Assembly (NCBI GenBank): GCA_013076295.1
Contig: RQOL01000729.1
Span: 1,736,001 to 1,800,000 of the forward strand
Origin: Sanderia malayensis
Lineage: Eukaryota; Cnidaria; Scyphozoa; Semaeostomeae; Pelagiidae
Length of the DNA: 64,000 bases
Reading direction: 5' to 3'
The translations under genes were made by a program, and so were the position numbers. Each line of letters begins with the position of its first letter. Positions within the stretch are counted from its first letter, which is position 1. Below the pieces are notes generated by a model. It had not been told where the DNA came from. It did not search any database and saw only the letters and a program-made list of their open reading frames with translations. Shown here in pieces: positions 33,681-44,508 of this stretch.

Positions 33681-34436
33681 AATAAAAATATGTGCGATTT
33701 TAATTTTATTTGAGTTGATTGTGAATGAACAAGCGTCGAATAGAAATAATTGCCGTCGCAAAAAGTGTATTCCTATTTTCAATTTCATTATATTGTCATT
33801 GCAAGTGAATCAGTAGTTTTTTTAAACTTCCCATTTTGTCCATTGAGTTTGCATCGGGCAGGATGAAGCAAACCCAAAGCTTTTCCTATGTATCTAAACT
33901 TCGCCCCCATTAGAAATTTCACATGGAATATTGAAATGCTAAAAGCATTGGTTGTTAATCCATTGTAAGACAAAGTCCATATCAGTAATTGTTTATTTGC
34001 CACTGACAAGGCGTCTGCCATCAACCACCTTCCCATTGGTGATTGGCCACACTCAACTTTCTTGTGTTGGCACACACCGGACAGACAGAAGTTGGGAGAT
34101 ATGTGCAGCTGTTTAATTCAACCAAGTTAATATGCACTCAATTTTTTATTTTGTGAACTTGTTTAATAGCAGGAATGCTTGTTTAGAACCGTTAAACATA
34201 ATTTTGTCCACCATTTACGCGTCTTGTTAATGAAATTATTGTTATAATGGCCAGGTTCTATATGATCATTCAATGGAATATTTACCTCTCCATTTGCTGA
34301 AAAGTCTATAAAAAAGGCAGAAGTTGAGTTCATAGTTACATGACGGTACCGTGGTTTACTCCATGATCGCTAATTGGAGACAACTTCAGAGAAGGTGAAA
34401 GCAGCAAAGATATTAGTTTTGGTTATATAGAATTAA
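33681..34436. other. Upstream region of receptor E (left arm of inverted duplication)
   Basis: Non-coding. It matches 38437-39680 in reverse complement, but the right arm has about 490 extra bases (about 38775-39265). It contains the recurring upstream block beginning GCAGCTGTTTAATTCAACCA at 34108. Confidence 0.65.
34307..34314 (+). promoter_or_regulatory. TATA box of receptor E
   Basis: TATAAAAA 130 bases before the ATG at 34437. Confidence 0.6.
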
Positions 34437-35689
34437 ATGGATGTTCTGGTAATACGAAGGATATTTGGTCCGATATACATAGTCGGTAGCTTTGTCACCA
34501 TATTAACAAATATAATGTTGATCATTTCGTACATTGCTACTATGCAATCAATGAAGAATTCATCAAATCTTCTTATAGTTGTTCTGAGCTTCAGTGATTT
34601 TCTCTATGGAGCAGTCACTTTTCTGCTAAGTGGACTCTTGTATATTCTTTCAGGCCCCTTCAGTGAATTGCATATTCAGCTACTCGTGTTTTCGGCACAC
34701 TTTTTTGTGGCAGTTCATTACACTTGACAATGCTTATTGGAGTTGATCGCTACTTGCATATGAATCCTGATATAAATGGCTCTTCGTCAAGATGGCTAAA
34801 ATTGTTTAAGAGACCTTGGATATTTATTTTGGTTTTCATTGCTTTGAGTGCACCCTTCAGTCATGCAATAATTTATTTTTTCAACCAAAGATATGTGAAG
34901 ACAAAGAAAGGCCAAATGTATATGCTTGCTTGTTACTCCATCATTATAATTGCATTGTTCATAACTCTGTTAGTTATTTACGTTCATGGCTATCGCCGCG
35001 TATGTCGCCATGTTGCTGAGAACCCCGCTTATGCGTGTAGCGTGGCTGGGTAAAGCAGGTATAGTCAAGAGAACACAAGATGTTGCTTGCTCGAGATCAA
35101 TCATTCAACTAAAATACTATTATAATTTCACCTAAGTTAAAACAATCATAATATGACACATCAATCAATAGTGACAGCAACAACGGATATAATATAGACA
35201 AACGACACGGTCAAAAGTACATCACAGGAAAACAATATAACTAACACGAACATGATTCTACTTCTAATATATTAATACAGACATGATACAATTTATACTT
35301 ACGCAAGCATAATATTACATGCGCGCACCAGAGAAGTGCCAAGATACGTGAAAGAACTATATAAAACGATTCTTTTGATATTAATAGCTGCATGTGCAAT
35401 TTGTCTACCTTCGTCCATAATTTACGCGTATATGGCTCTCAGGTCATTATCCGAACCAAGAATACTACAATCACCGGAACTTGTTTTATGCCAATCAGTT
35501 CTTGGAGTACTGATATTATTATTCTCGTGTTCGAATGCAATGATTATATTCTATCGAAATAGAAAGAGCAATAAGTGGCTTCGTGACAAGGTTTCAGCAT
35601 TGTTCTGCTGCAAGCAGAAAGAGCTTCGTCAAGAAGTGCAAAACAACCCAGTTGTGCTTCTTAATATGAAAACTACAAATCATCAATAA
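34437..35689 (+). pseudogene. Receptor E, broken by frameshift and insertion
   Basis: A 7TM receptor closely related to F. It starts MDVLVIRRIFG at 34437. TM1-TM2 are intact, with MQSMKNSS where the family has KQSMKNSS. A one-base deletion near 34712, at the head of TM3, stops the frame at 34727. The next frame restarts with LTMLIGVDRYLHMNP and continues through TM4-TM5 to RHVAENPAY, where a 284-base insertion (35036-35319) splits ICL3. After it, RYVKELYKT through TM6-TM7 and the tail (ending NPVVLLNMKT) are open to 35689. Apart from these two breaks the coding sequence is well kept, so inactivation looks young. Confidence 0.87.
35036..35319 (+). mobile_element. Short insertion in receptor E, solo-LTR-like
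   Basis: 284 bases absent from F and other paralogs. It begins TGTAGCG and ends TTACA, flanked by TGCG (35032-35035 and 35320-35323), or ATGCG if the terminal A is not counted. TG...CA ends with a 4-5 base target duplication suit a solo LTR. It has no coding capacity. The class is a guess; the insertion itself is clear. Confidence 0.6.
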
Positions 35690-37470
35690 CGATGGAAGTA
35701 TAGATTTAATATCTGTATTACATTGAGCATATCCTTCGTAATTGGATTGTGGTGTAATTTCTTGGCACAGGTATTAGCTCACAATCGTATTGCATTGAGC
35801 ATTCAATAATTTAACATGAATCTTAATAACTATATTATGTCATAATAAGTAAATCTAGAATTAGATACATAAAGTCTTGCGATCTCTGTTATAGTCTTGC
35901 GAAAAAATGCAGTGGAAACTCGTCTATATTGTCACCAACGGGCCACACAAAATAGTTTTATTAACTGGTGACCATATGGACTCCTCGTGACCGTTCCAAC
36001 AGCTGTTGATGACTTGCTTGGAACTTCTTTTTACAAATTTTTATTGGCATCATAACATTGTTATTTCAGTTTCCGTTTTTGTATAAATTAATTTCTTGCG
36101 AAGTAAAGGAATTAAACTTCAATAATCCGCAAAGAAATTTAACTGGAAATAACGGGCTGAGGAGAAAGTAGAAAAAATTGCAGGTTGTAATCCGGAAGTT
36201 TAGAGTTAGGCAACAACTGGTGACAATTACAAGTATTCCTTAAATATTGAAAATAATTAGCGTTGTCATTCAAACCAAGGAGAAAGGTAGTAAGTTTACT
36301 ATAGAATTTAATAAAATCTTAATTTTCAACTTACCAGTGAAGATCTCTGATCAATGTTGAATTCTTGCAAAGTGATCTGTCCATCAAAATAAACATCCAA
36401 AAATTGTCACAGCGCAGCAAGAGCAAATTAGGGCAGCCTCGTTTGCAAGTGCATCACACATGGATCGCATCCGTAATGCGCGTTGGGCCTCCCGTGCTTT
36501 ATGCTTCCTGCTCTTCAGCGTGGCAAACCGCCCCTCTTCACAAATTTGCATAAGAAAGATGTCTCCTGTGACAGTATGCTATGCAGCAATGGGCTCATAT
36601 CCTTGATCAAGTTGTACAAAGAAGGAAGTATTAAGATGTCAAACATTGATTATTTGCAGCTGTTTAATTCAGCCAATTTAATTTTCGCTCAACTTTTTAA
36701 TTTTGTGAGCTTGTTAAATTATAGGAATGCTTGTTTAGAACAGCTAAACATACGTTATGCACACTATTTAGGCCTTTTGTTAATCAAAGTTCTTGCTGCA
36801 ATGGACAGGTATTATTTGATCGTGTCTAAGGCATTTCTATTAAATTTTCATATTTTGCTCAGAAGTGTTTATAAAGGGTTGAGTTCATTTTAACATTATG
36901 CCATCATCGGAATACGCTAACTTAAACACCCAACTCATCATGCTATCTTCACAGAAAACCCTTTTTTGCATCATTGTCCACGATAGCGACTATGAGCACA
37001 AGGCAGTGGTATACTCACTCAACAGCTTCTAAGTGGAAGATGAAATGGGTGGTCCCGTGTCCCAAAGTTGCGAGCATATTGAATTGCTTCACTGAGGTTA
37101 GAGTGGAGTTCCGCTTTACGGCTACGGCTAGTTTTGGCTTGAAAGAGTTGCAACACATAATTCCTACACAATCGTCGATATGGCCACCGGTTAATAAAAC
37201 TATTTTATGTGGCCCGTTTGTGACAATATAGACAATGTTCCACTGTACTTGAGAAAAATCGCAAGAACGTAGCAAAGATAGAGCTTTATGTATCTAATTC
37301 TAGATTTACTTATTATGACATAATATAGCTAGTATTGAACGTTATGTTAAATTATTGAATGCTCAATGCAATAAGGTTTATGTTAACGAATTACACTGCA
37401 ATCCAATTTTTTAATCTTTGCTAAAAAATCTCAGTGTAATAGAGATATTGAGCTTTTACTCGCATACTCA
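35690..37470. other. Centre of inverted duplication, between receptors E and F
   Basis: 35690-35985 and 37165-37470 are the inner arm ends (3' flanks of E and F, reverse complements of each other). The centre, 35985-37165, has no receptor. Its parts match 39840-40540 in direct orientation, including a whole upstream promoter block (36640-36900) with no receptor behind it. Open stretches here are not convincing genes. Confidence 0.65.
36870..36875 (+). promoter_or_regulatory. Orphan receptor promoter (TATA)
   Basis: TATAAA in AAGTGTTTATAAAGGGTTGAG, the same context as the G and H promoters (40500, 44382), preceded by the same upstream block. No plus-strand receptor follows; the next gene, F, points the other way. 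Confidence 0.55.
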
Positions 37471-38436
37471 TTAAATACTTGTAGTTATCACTTTAAGAAG
37501 TACAACTGCCTTGTTTTGCATTTCTTGGTGAAACTCTCTCTGCTTGCAACAAAGCAATTTTGAAACTTTGTCACGAAGCCACTTATTACTCTTTCTATTT
37601 CGATAGAACATAATCATTGAATTTGAACAGGAGAATATAAATATAAGTGTTCCGAGAACTGATTGGCACAAAATAAATTCCGATGATTGCAGTATTCTTG
37701 GTTCGAATAGTGACTTGAGAGCCAAATAAGCGTAAATTATGGAAGAAGGTAGACAAATTGCACATGCAGCTATTAATATCAAAAGAATCGTTTTATATAG
37801 TTCTTTCACGTATCTTGGCACTTCTCTGGTGCGCGCATAAGCAGGATTCTCAGCAACATGGCGACATATGCGGCGATAGCCATGAACGTAAAGAACTAAT
37901 ATACCTGTCAACAATGCAATTATAATCATGGAGTAACAGGCAAGCATATACATATGACCTCCACCTTCCTTTGTCACACATTTGTGGTTGAAAAAATAAG
38001 TTATTGCATTGGTGAAGGATGTACTCACAGAAATGAAAACCAAAATATATATCCAAGGTCTTTTGAACAGTTTTAAGAATCTTGACGAAGAACCATTTAA
38101 ATCAGGATTAATATGTAGGTAGCGATCGATTCCAATAAGCATTGTCAAGTTTAATGAATTGCCAAAAAAAAAGTGTGCCGAAAACACGAGTAGCTGAATA
38201 TACGTTTCCCTGAAGGGGTCTGAAAGAATACGCAAGACTGCACTTAGCAGAAAAAAGACAGTTCCATGGAGAAAATCACTGAAGCTCAGAACAACTATGA
38301 GAAGATTTGACGAGTTCTTCATTGATTGCTTAGTAGCAATGTACGAGATGATCAGCATTATATTTGTTAATATGGTGACAAAGCTACCGACTATGTATAT
38401 CGGACCAAATATCCTTCGTATTACCAGAACATCCAT
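37471..38436 (-). CDS. Rhodopsin-like 7TM receptor F
   Basis: A 321-residue intronless receptor, the only minus-strand member. Its ATG is at 38436-38434 (MDVLVIRRIFG), matching E. TM1 Asn25, TM2 Asp54, DRY 104-106 in IDRYLHINP (Ile replaces the usual Met), ICL3 with HGYRRICRHVAENPAY, CLPSS in TM6, N-S-M-I-M-F-Y in TM7, CCK after helix 8. The tail carries NKAVVLLK, related to the NPVV tails of E, I, J and O. It is convergent with broken E in an inverted duplication, so it is probably the working copy of that pair. Confidence 0.92.
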   Translation of the reverse strand: MDVLVIRRIFGPIYIVGSFVTILTNIMLIISYIATKQSMKNSSNLLIVVLSFSDFLHGTVFFLLSAVLRILSDPFRETYIQLLVFSAHFFFGNSLNLTMLIGIDRYLHINPDLNGSSSRFLKLFKRPWIYILVFISVSTSFTNAITYFFNHKCVTKEGGGHMYMLACYSMIIIALLTGILVLYVHGYRRICRHVAENPAYARTREVPRYVKELYKTILLILIAACAICLPSSIIYAYLALKSLFEPRILQSSEFILCQSVLGTLIFIFSCSNSMIMFYRNRKSNKWLRDKVSKLLCCKQREFHQEMQNKAVVLLKVITTSI

Positions 38437-38559
38437 TTAATTCTATATAGCCAAAACTAATATTTTTGCTGCTTTCACCTTCTCTGAAGTTATCTCCAAT
38501 TAGCAATCATGGAGCAAACCACGGAACCGTCATGTAACTATGAAACTCAACTTCTGTCC

Positions 38560-38567
38560 TTTATATA
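38560..38567 (-). promoter_or_regulatory. TATA box of receptor F
   Basis: TATATAAA on the minus strand, about 131 bases before the F start. Confidence 0.6.
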
Positions 38568-40499
38568 GACGTTTCAGCAAATGGAGAGGTAAATATTCCA
38601 TTGAATGATCACATCAGACCTGTCCATTATAAAAATCACTTTTACTAACAAGACGCTTAAAGGGTGGACAAAATTTATATTTAACGGTTCTAAACAAGCA
38701 TTCCTGCTATTAAACAAGTTCACAAAGTTAAAAAATTGAGTGCATATTAACTTGGTTGAATTAAACAGCTGCACATAGCCAGTGTTCAACTGTTTGGGCA
38801 CCCTTAATTCATCCTTCCGTTCTTTGTACAATTTAATCAGGAATCTTAGCCCACTGCTGCGTAACATATTGTTATGAGAGTCACTTTGCATATGTATTGG
38901 AACATACGGAAGTGTGTCTAGGACGCCTGATTACGGTTAACTTTATGGATGTCTTGTAAACTTTGGTAGAGATAAAAATATAATTTTATTTTGATACTTG
39001 GTTTCCAACTTCTGAGGGATTATATTCTGGGAGTTGAGAGTTGTTAGTTGCGAGTTGGTATTTTGGCATATAATTGTAAGTTTTTCAGCCCAAAACATAG
39101 TCCTTATATCTAATTACATGCAAAGGAAGTTCAAATAGCAAGGGTTGAGCTATTTGAACTTTCCAAGGGCTTCAAAGAGAATATCTTTAATTATATATGT
39201 CTTTGATTATATATAATATATAGAACGTGTTATAACTTATAGGCAAGTCGCAACTCTTATCATGTCTCCCAACTTGTGTCTGTTCGGTGTGTGCCAACAC
39301 AGGAGAGTTGAGTGTGGCCAATCGCCAGTGGGAAGGTTGTTGATGGCAGACGTCTTGTCAGTGGGAGAAGAACAATTACTGACATGGATTTTGTGTTACA
39401 ATAAAATAACAACCAATACTTCCAGCATTTCAATATTCCTTGTGAAATTTCTAATGGGGGCGAAGTTTACATACATTTGATAAGCTTTGGGTTGGCTTCA
39501 TGCAGCCCGATACAAACTCAATGAACAAAATAGGAAATTTAAAAAAACTACTGATTCACTTGCAATGAAAAATTAATGTAATAGAAAATTGGAATTCACT
39601 TTTTGCAGCTGCAATTATTGCTATTCGACCCTTCACAGTCAACTCAAATAAAATTAACATCACATATGGTTTCTATTTCAATATGCTTGTGATATACACA
39701 ATAACTGCCGTCTGGTATAATATAAGAAGTTCACAATAATGACATATCTGCTTATACCTAATTCCATATTGGCCGAATTGAGGACAATAACCAGAGAAAA
39801 AACTTGAAATGTGAATTGGTGCCCACCCCATTCGTCGCGTAGCAGCAAGTGAAAGAAGAACCCTCGCGGCCGTCCCAACAGCGGTTGATCACTTGGATCC
39901 TCTTTTTGCAAATTTTTGTTGGCATCATAACATTGTTATTTCAGTTTCCGTTTTTGCGGCCTGGAACTTATTACCCTCGTCTAAAACTAGTTAAAGGTGT
40001 CACATTTCAGTTGGGGTCCATAGTCTATCTTTTTCAGAGTGGCAAACCGCCCCTTTTCGCAAATTTGCATGCTGGTATCACAATGCGCACAATTCACTGA
40101 TCTTTTAATTTTACCAGCTCTGACTAATTTGCGGCACTAATGATCTCCTTCAATATGTGTATATATACATAAGAAAGATGACTCTCGTGCTCGTGACAGT
40201 ATGCTACGCAGCACTTGGCTCACATCGATGACCAAGTTGTACAAAAAACGGAAGGAAGAATTAAGGTGTAAACATTGGTCATATGATGCAGCTGTTTAAT
40301 TCAACCAAGTTAATTTGCGCTCAACTTTTTAATTTTGTGAGCTTGTTAAATTATAGGAATGCTTGTTTAGAACAGCTAAACATAAGTTATTCACACTATT
40401 TAGGCATTTTGTTAATCAAAGTGGTTGCTGCAATTTACAGGTATTATTTGATCGTGTCTAAGGCATACCTATTAAATTTTCATCTGTTGCTAAGAAGTG

Positions 40500-40508
40500 T
40501 ATATAAAA
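40500..40508 (+). promoter_or_regulatory. TATA box of receptor G
   Basis: TATATAAAAA context, 339 bases before the ATG; subtracting the 205-base MITE leaves about 134, the array's usual spacing. Confidence 0.6.
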
Positions 40509-40540
40509 AGCAAAGGTTGAGTTCATTTTAACATTATGCC

Positions 40541-40745
40541 CAGGGCCGGTTCCAGAAAATTTTCTTCGGGGGGTGTAAGCTCTTATGTACCGAGCAATTT
40601 AAAAAAAAACCTTACCACAAAACCATATAAACTTTCGTAACATAATTTTACCGACCAAAAATCGAAATTTACCGAGTAAATCGCTAAAACTCAATTCTTG
40701 GGGGGGTGTCACACCCCCCCACACCCCCCCATGGAACCGGCCCTG
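40541..40745. mobile_element. MITE in the leader of receptor G
   Basis: 205 bases with terminal inverted repeats CAGGGCCGGTTCCA (40541-40554) and its complement ending at 40745. ATGCC lies on each side (40536-40540 and 40747-40751). The paralog H has the uninterrupted site near 44410. The right end holds long G and C runs able to pair. Ends resemble hAT-type MITEs, but I could confirm only 5 bases of target duplication. Confidence 0.75.
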
Positions 40746-40838
40746 AATGCCATCATCGGTCACCCCATGATGGCTAATTGTAGGTAATACCTAGAAGCTT
40801 AAAGTAGCAACGAATAATCGTCTTTACTGGAGAAGGAA

Positions 40839-41777
40839 ATGGATGAATTTGTAACATGGAGAGTCTTTGGTGTGCTATACACAGTCTGTAGCTTTATCAC
40901 CATGTTAACAAACTCCATGCTGATTATCTCTTACATTGCTACCAAGCAATCGATGAAGAATTCATCAAATCTTCTTATTGTTGTTCTGAGCATGAATGAT
41001 TTCCTTTATGGAGCTGTCACTATTCCACTTAGTAGCATCTCGTATACTTCTCCAGGCTCTTTTGGTCAATTGTCTTTTCAGCTACTCGTATTTTCGGCAC
41101 ACTTTTTTTCTGTCAATTCAGTACACCTGACAATGCTTATTGGAATCGATCGCTACTTGCATATGAATCCTGATATTAACGGCTCTTCGTCAAGATTGTT
41201 AACACTCTTCAAAAGACCTTGGATATTCATCTTAATTTGTATTGCTGTGTGTGTATCCTTCGCCCCGGCAATAACGTATTTTTTCCACTGCATAGGCGAG
41301 ATAAAGGTAGATAGAGGCCAAATTTATTTGCTTGCCGGTTACTCCATCGCTGCAATGTTGTGTTTAATAAGTTTGTTGGCCGTTTACGTTCGTGGCTATC
41401 GCCGCATATGTCGCCATGTTGCTGAGAATACAGCATATGACCGCACGCAAGAGGAACCAAGATACGTGCAAGAGCTATATAAAACGATTCTTTTGATATT
41501 AATAGCTGCATGTGCGATTTGTCTACCTTTTTCCATAATTTACGCGTTTATGGCTCTCAAGGCAGTATTTGAACCAAAAGTATTACAATCACAGGAGTTT
41601 TTATTGTGTCAATCAGTTCTTGGAGCACTTATATTTTTATTCTCCTGTTCGAATTCAATGATTATATTCTATCGAAATAGAAAGAGCAAGAAGTGGCTTC
41701 GTGACAAGGTTTCAGCATTGCTCTGCTGCAAGCAGAAACAGCTTCATCAAGAAGTGCAAGAAAATACAGCCTGTTAA
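40839..41777 (+). CDS. Rhodopsin-like 7TM receptor G
   Basis: A 312-residue intronless receptor. ATG at 40839 (MDEFVTWRVFG). DRY 104-106 in IDRYLHMNP, TM2 Asp54, ICL3 RGYRRICRHVAEN, CLPFS in TM6, N-S-M-I-I-F-Y in TM7, CCK near the end of helix 8; the tail ends QENTAC, a form shared only with H. G and H differ by few residues, and their flanks match for over 1 kb, so they are a young tandem pair. The predicted 5' leader carries a MITE that H lacks. Confidence 0.93.
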   Translation: MDEFVTWRVFGVLYTVCSFITMLTNSMLIISYIATKQSMKNSSNLLIVVLSMNDFLYGAVTIPLSSISYTSPGSFGQLSFQLLVFSAHFFSVNSVHLTMLIGIDRYLHMNPDINGSSSRLLTLFKRPWIFILICIAVCVSFAPAITYFFHCIGEIKVDRGQIYLLAGYSIAAMLCLISLLAVYVRGYRRICRHVAENTAYDRTQEEPRYVQELYKTILLILIAACAICLPFSIIYAFMALKAVFEPKVLQSQEFLLCQSVLGALIFLFSCSNSMIIFYRNRKSKKWLRDKVSALLCCKQKQLHQEVQENTAC

Positions 41778-42372
41778 TGTTAAAACTACAAACCTTGAAT
41801 TACTATACAAGCATGGATTTGAGAACTGCATTGAACTGAGCTCTTTTAGCATAGATCCAATAATTGCAGTGAAATTTATTAGCATAGGTATGAGCTCACT
41901 ATCGTATTTTCCAAAAAGTCTCAGTTGTCTTGAATGCTCTGATAACTAACTTTTCCAGATCATTATTATCCCAATAACGCATAATATTCTTTTTCTGTCT
42001 TTGCGCTCTGGGCAATTCGAAATCCACATCTTATTTAACTCGTTTCAATCTGTAATTTGTTATTATTTATTTGCTGTACTATACATCTTTTTTTTGTTAA
42101 CATGAATGTATATACATATGCAAGATGACTCTCATCACTATATGCTACGCATCACCGGCTCAACATCGATGCCCAAGTTGTAAAGATCAAAGGAACCTTG
42201 AGGTGACTCGCGACAGATGGCTTGACTGTATATTATCCAGAAAGTGAAGAAAATAATCAATTTAAAGTCACACTTTGCGAGCCTAAAAGTTGAACTTGAG
42301 CAAAACTGAATAACTAACTTTACTGACTTTTCACGTTTTTTAACTCCTGGACATAAAATACCCTGGATTTAA

Positions 42373-43631
42373 AGGGCTTATGCAGCCTAAAATGACATAT
42401 CAATTTTTTTACGGAAATTAAAAGAAAAAGATCTGAGTATCACTATGAACCTATTTTGAGAGTTTTCTGACGAGTATAAGTATGTTTTTTTCAAGCTCAA
42501 ACACACCCAGGTCTGTTGAAGAGCTGTGACGTCAGTTTGATGACACGCGAATCATTTTTTATAGGGGTCAGTATGGGAAAATTTGACCGCGCGCCACAGT
42601 TTTTTTAATAATTCGACTTAGGCGACGCCGATTTCAATTATCTCACCTGTGGCTAAAAGCGCGATATTTTCCTCACATTATGAGCCAATTCCCGTTGTTT
42701 TCAATAAAACACAGAAATTTTGACAAATTTTGAAAAAAATAAAATTTTCATGATTTTGGTGAAATGTGACGTCAGAATGAACCGAGCTATTGTTCTTCAA
42801 CTATTGTTCTCTGAGCAAGAGCTGCCCGGCCTGTTGAAACAGTGTCTGGCTAAAATCTTTTCAAAATGTCGGATTGCGAAAATATTAGTTAAAACAAATT
42901 CCTCTAACAACGAAGGAAGAAGTCTTCTTGAGGGTAGCGAAGAAGATGAAGACTATTCAGTAGTCTTCGTATAGTCGAAATTTGTACGAAGGAGAATCTC
43001 TTCTTGCAAGAAGACCCAGAGCTGGGTACGGCAGTGATGATAAAGGATCGGGTTGTGAAGGCCTATCTTTGAATGAAAGAGCTGGATGCCCGTTTTGAAA
43101 ATAAAACTTATGTTGATAATTGGTTAGTTCATTTGTTATTTAATAAATTGTTGGCAACTGTTAAACATTAATTCAATGGAATCATATGAGTTTTGTTCAT
43201 TGTACTGTTTTGTCTTCAGTTGTTACGGTCAAATCCAGGTCTTTAGAAGAGTTTCGAGACTTATGGAGAGAGATGAATTGAGTGTTGGTCCAACTCGCGC
43301 TGTTGGGTTCCCCTACAACACATGATCGACCATGAAATGCTTTTTTAATACTCTTTATTAGTATTTGTTTCCCTAGTTTAAGTTCCATGACGTTGTTCAG
43401 TCTGCCCGGTTTGTTATTTTGTTGGCCGTGGTACGCAAAGGTGTCTGGGATTTCGCATCATTCTGACGTCAATTTCTTCAACAGATTTTGTCCAAATTCC
43501 CTATTTTGACAATGAATAACTCAAAAACTACAAAATATTTTTATATTCTATCTGCGGCATGTTGATAAGCATGTTGAATTCTATACTTTTCAGCAAAAAA
43601 ACTATATATAATTTTAGGCTGCATAAGCCCT
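42373..43631. mobile_element. TTAA-flanked DNA transposon (Kolobok- or piggyBac-like), non-autonomous
   Basis: A 1259-base element with terminal inverted repeats AGGGCTTATGCAGCCTAAAA at 42373 and its complement ending at 43631, flanked by TTAA at 42369-42372 and 43632-43635. TTAA targets are used by piggyBac and Kolobok elements; I cannot choose between them from the ends alone. Internal open stretches (for example 42720-42974) show no transposase motifs I recognise. Three perfect TGACGTCA octamers lie inside. Confidence 0.8.
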
Positions 43632-44381
43632 TTAATTTTCAGGATTGAACGCAGCAAACTCAAAAAACATTTGTTTTGAGACCACTCAAGGAAATATTTT
43701 ACTTCAATTTTCGATCTTGTTTCATCAAAGCTAAAAACTTTCATTTTCCAAAACAAAAATGAAATACTATAATTGTTGTATTAGTTGCATAAGCATGCAG
43801 CTAGAAAACTTTCTTCTTTTCACCTGAGGCTTCCAACAACGAGTCAAAAATGGTCGGTCGCCGTGCGTGATCGTGCTTGTGGTTCCGCCCCGCCACAGCA
43901 TGCCCAGCGTCTAGTATGTCACGTCATGTCGTTTGTTGTTTCAACAAGTTTACATTTTACCCAATGAAAAATTTGCAAAGTGACATCATACCTGGTAGCC
44001 TCATTCCAAGTCAAAAGTGAACGCTTGAATCTGAACCTTATATGGGAAAGTAAACAGAAACACAAAACACAACATTTTTCCCCACTCACCAACATCTACT
44101 CGCTTGCGCATGCGCTTCGCGAGTCAAAAACGGAAGGAAGAATTAAGGTGTCAAACATTGGTCATATGCAGCTGTTTAATTCAACCAAGTTAATTTGCGC
44201 TCAACTTTTTAATTTTGTGAGCTTGTTAAATTACAGCAATGCTTGTTTAGAACAGCTAAACACAAGTTATGCACACTATTTAGGCATCTTGTTAATCAAA
44301 GTGGTTGCTGCAATTTACAGGTATTATTTGATCGTGTCTAAGGCATACCTATTAAATTTTCATCTGTTGCTAAGAAGTGTT

Positions 44382-44389
44382 TATAAAAA
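44382..44389 (+). promoter_or_regulatory. TATA box of receptor H
   Basis: TATAAAAA 127 bases before the ATG at 44509. Confidence 0.6.
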
Positions 44390-44508
44390 GCAAAGGTTGA
44401 GTTCATTTTAACATTATGCCATCATCGGTCACCCCATGATGGCTAATTGTAGGTAATACCTCAGAAGCTTAAAGTGGCAGCGAATAATCGTCTTTACTGG
44501 AGAAGGAA

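Larger units (their letters stand above)
38437..40838. other. Spacer: promoter side of F and of G
   Basis: 38437-39815 is the outer part of the inverted right arm. From about 39,840 sequence matches 35,985 onward in direct orientation, then a receptor upstream block (40290-40530) and a MITE (40541-40745) before G. 39678-39682 is the empty counterpart, on the minus strand, of the second DIRS-like element's site. Confidence 0.65.
41778..44508. other. Spacer between receptors G and H
   Basis: 41778-42135 matches the 3' flank of H (45445-45790). 42136-44105 is unique in this window and holds a TTAA-flanked DNA transposon (42373-43631). From about 44110 the G/H upstream block returns. Confidence 0.65.

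Noticed and set aside
33788..34075. Minus-strand ORF matching a plus-strand ORF at 39262-39480
   Set aside because: The match comes from the inverted duplication of non-coding upstream sequence; the frames are not otherwise conserved and have no domain.
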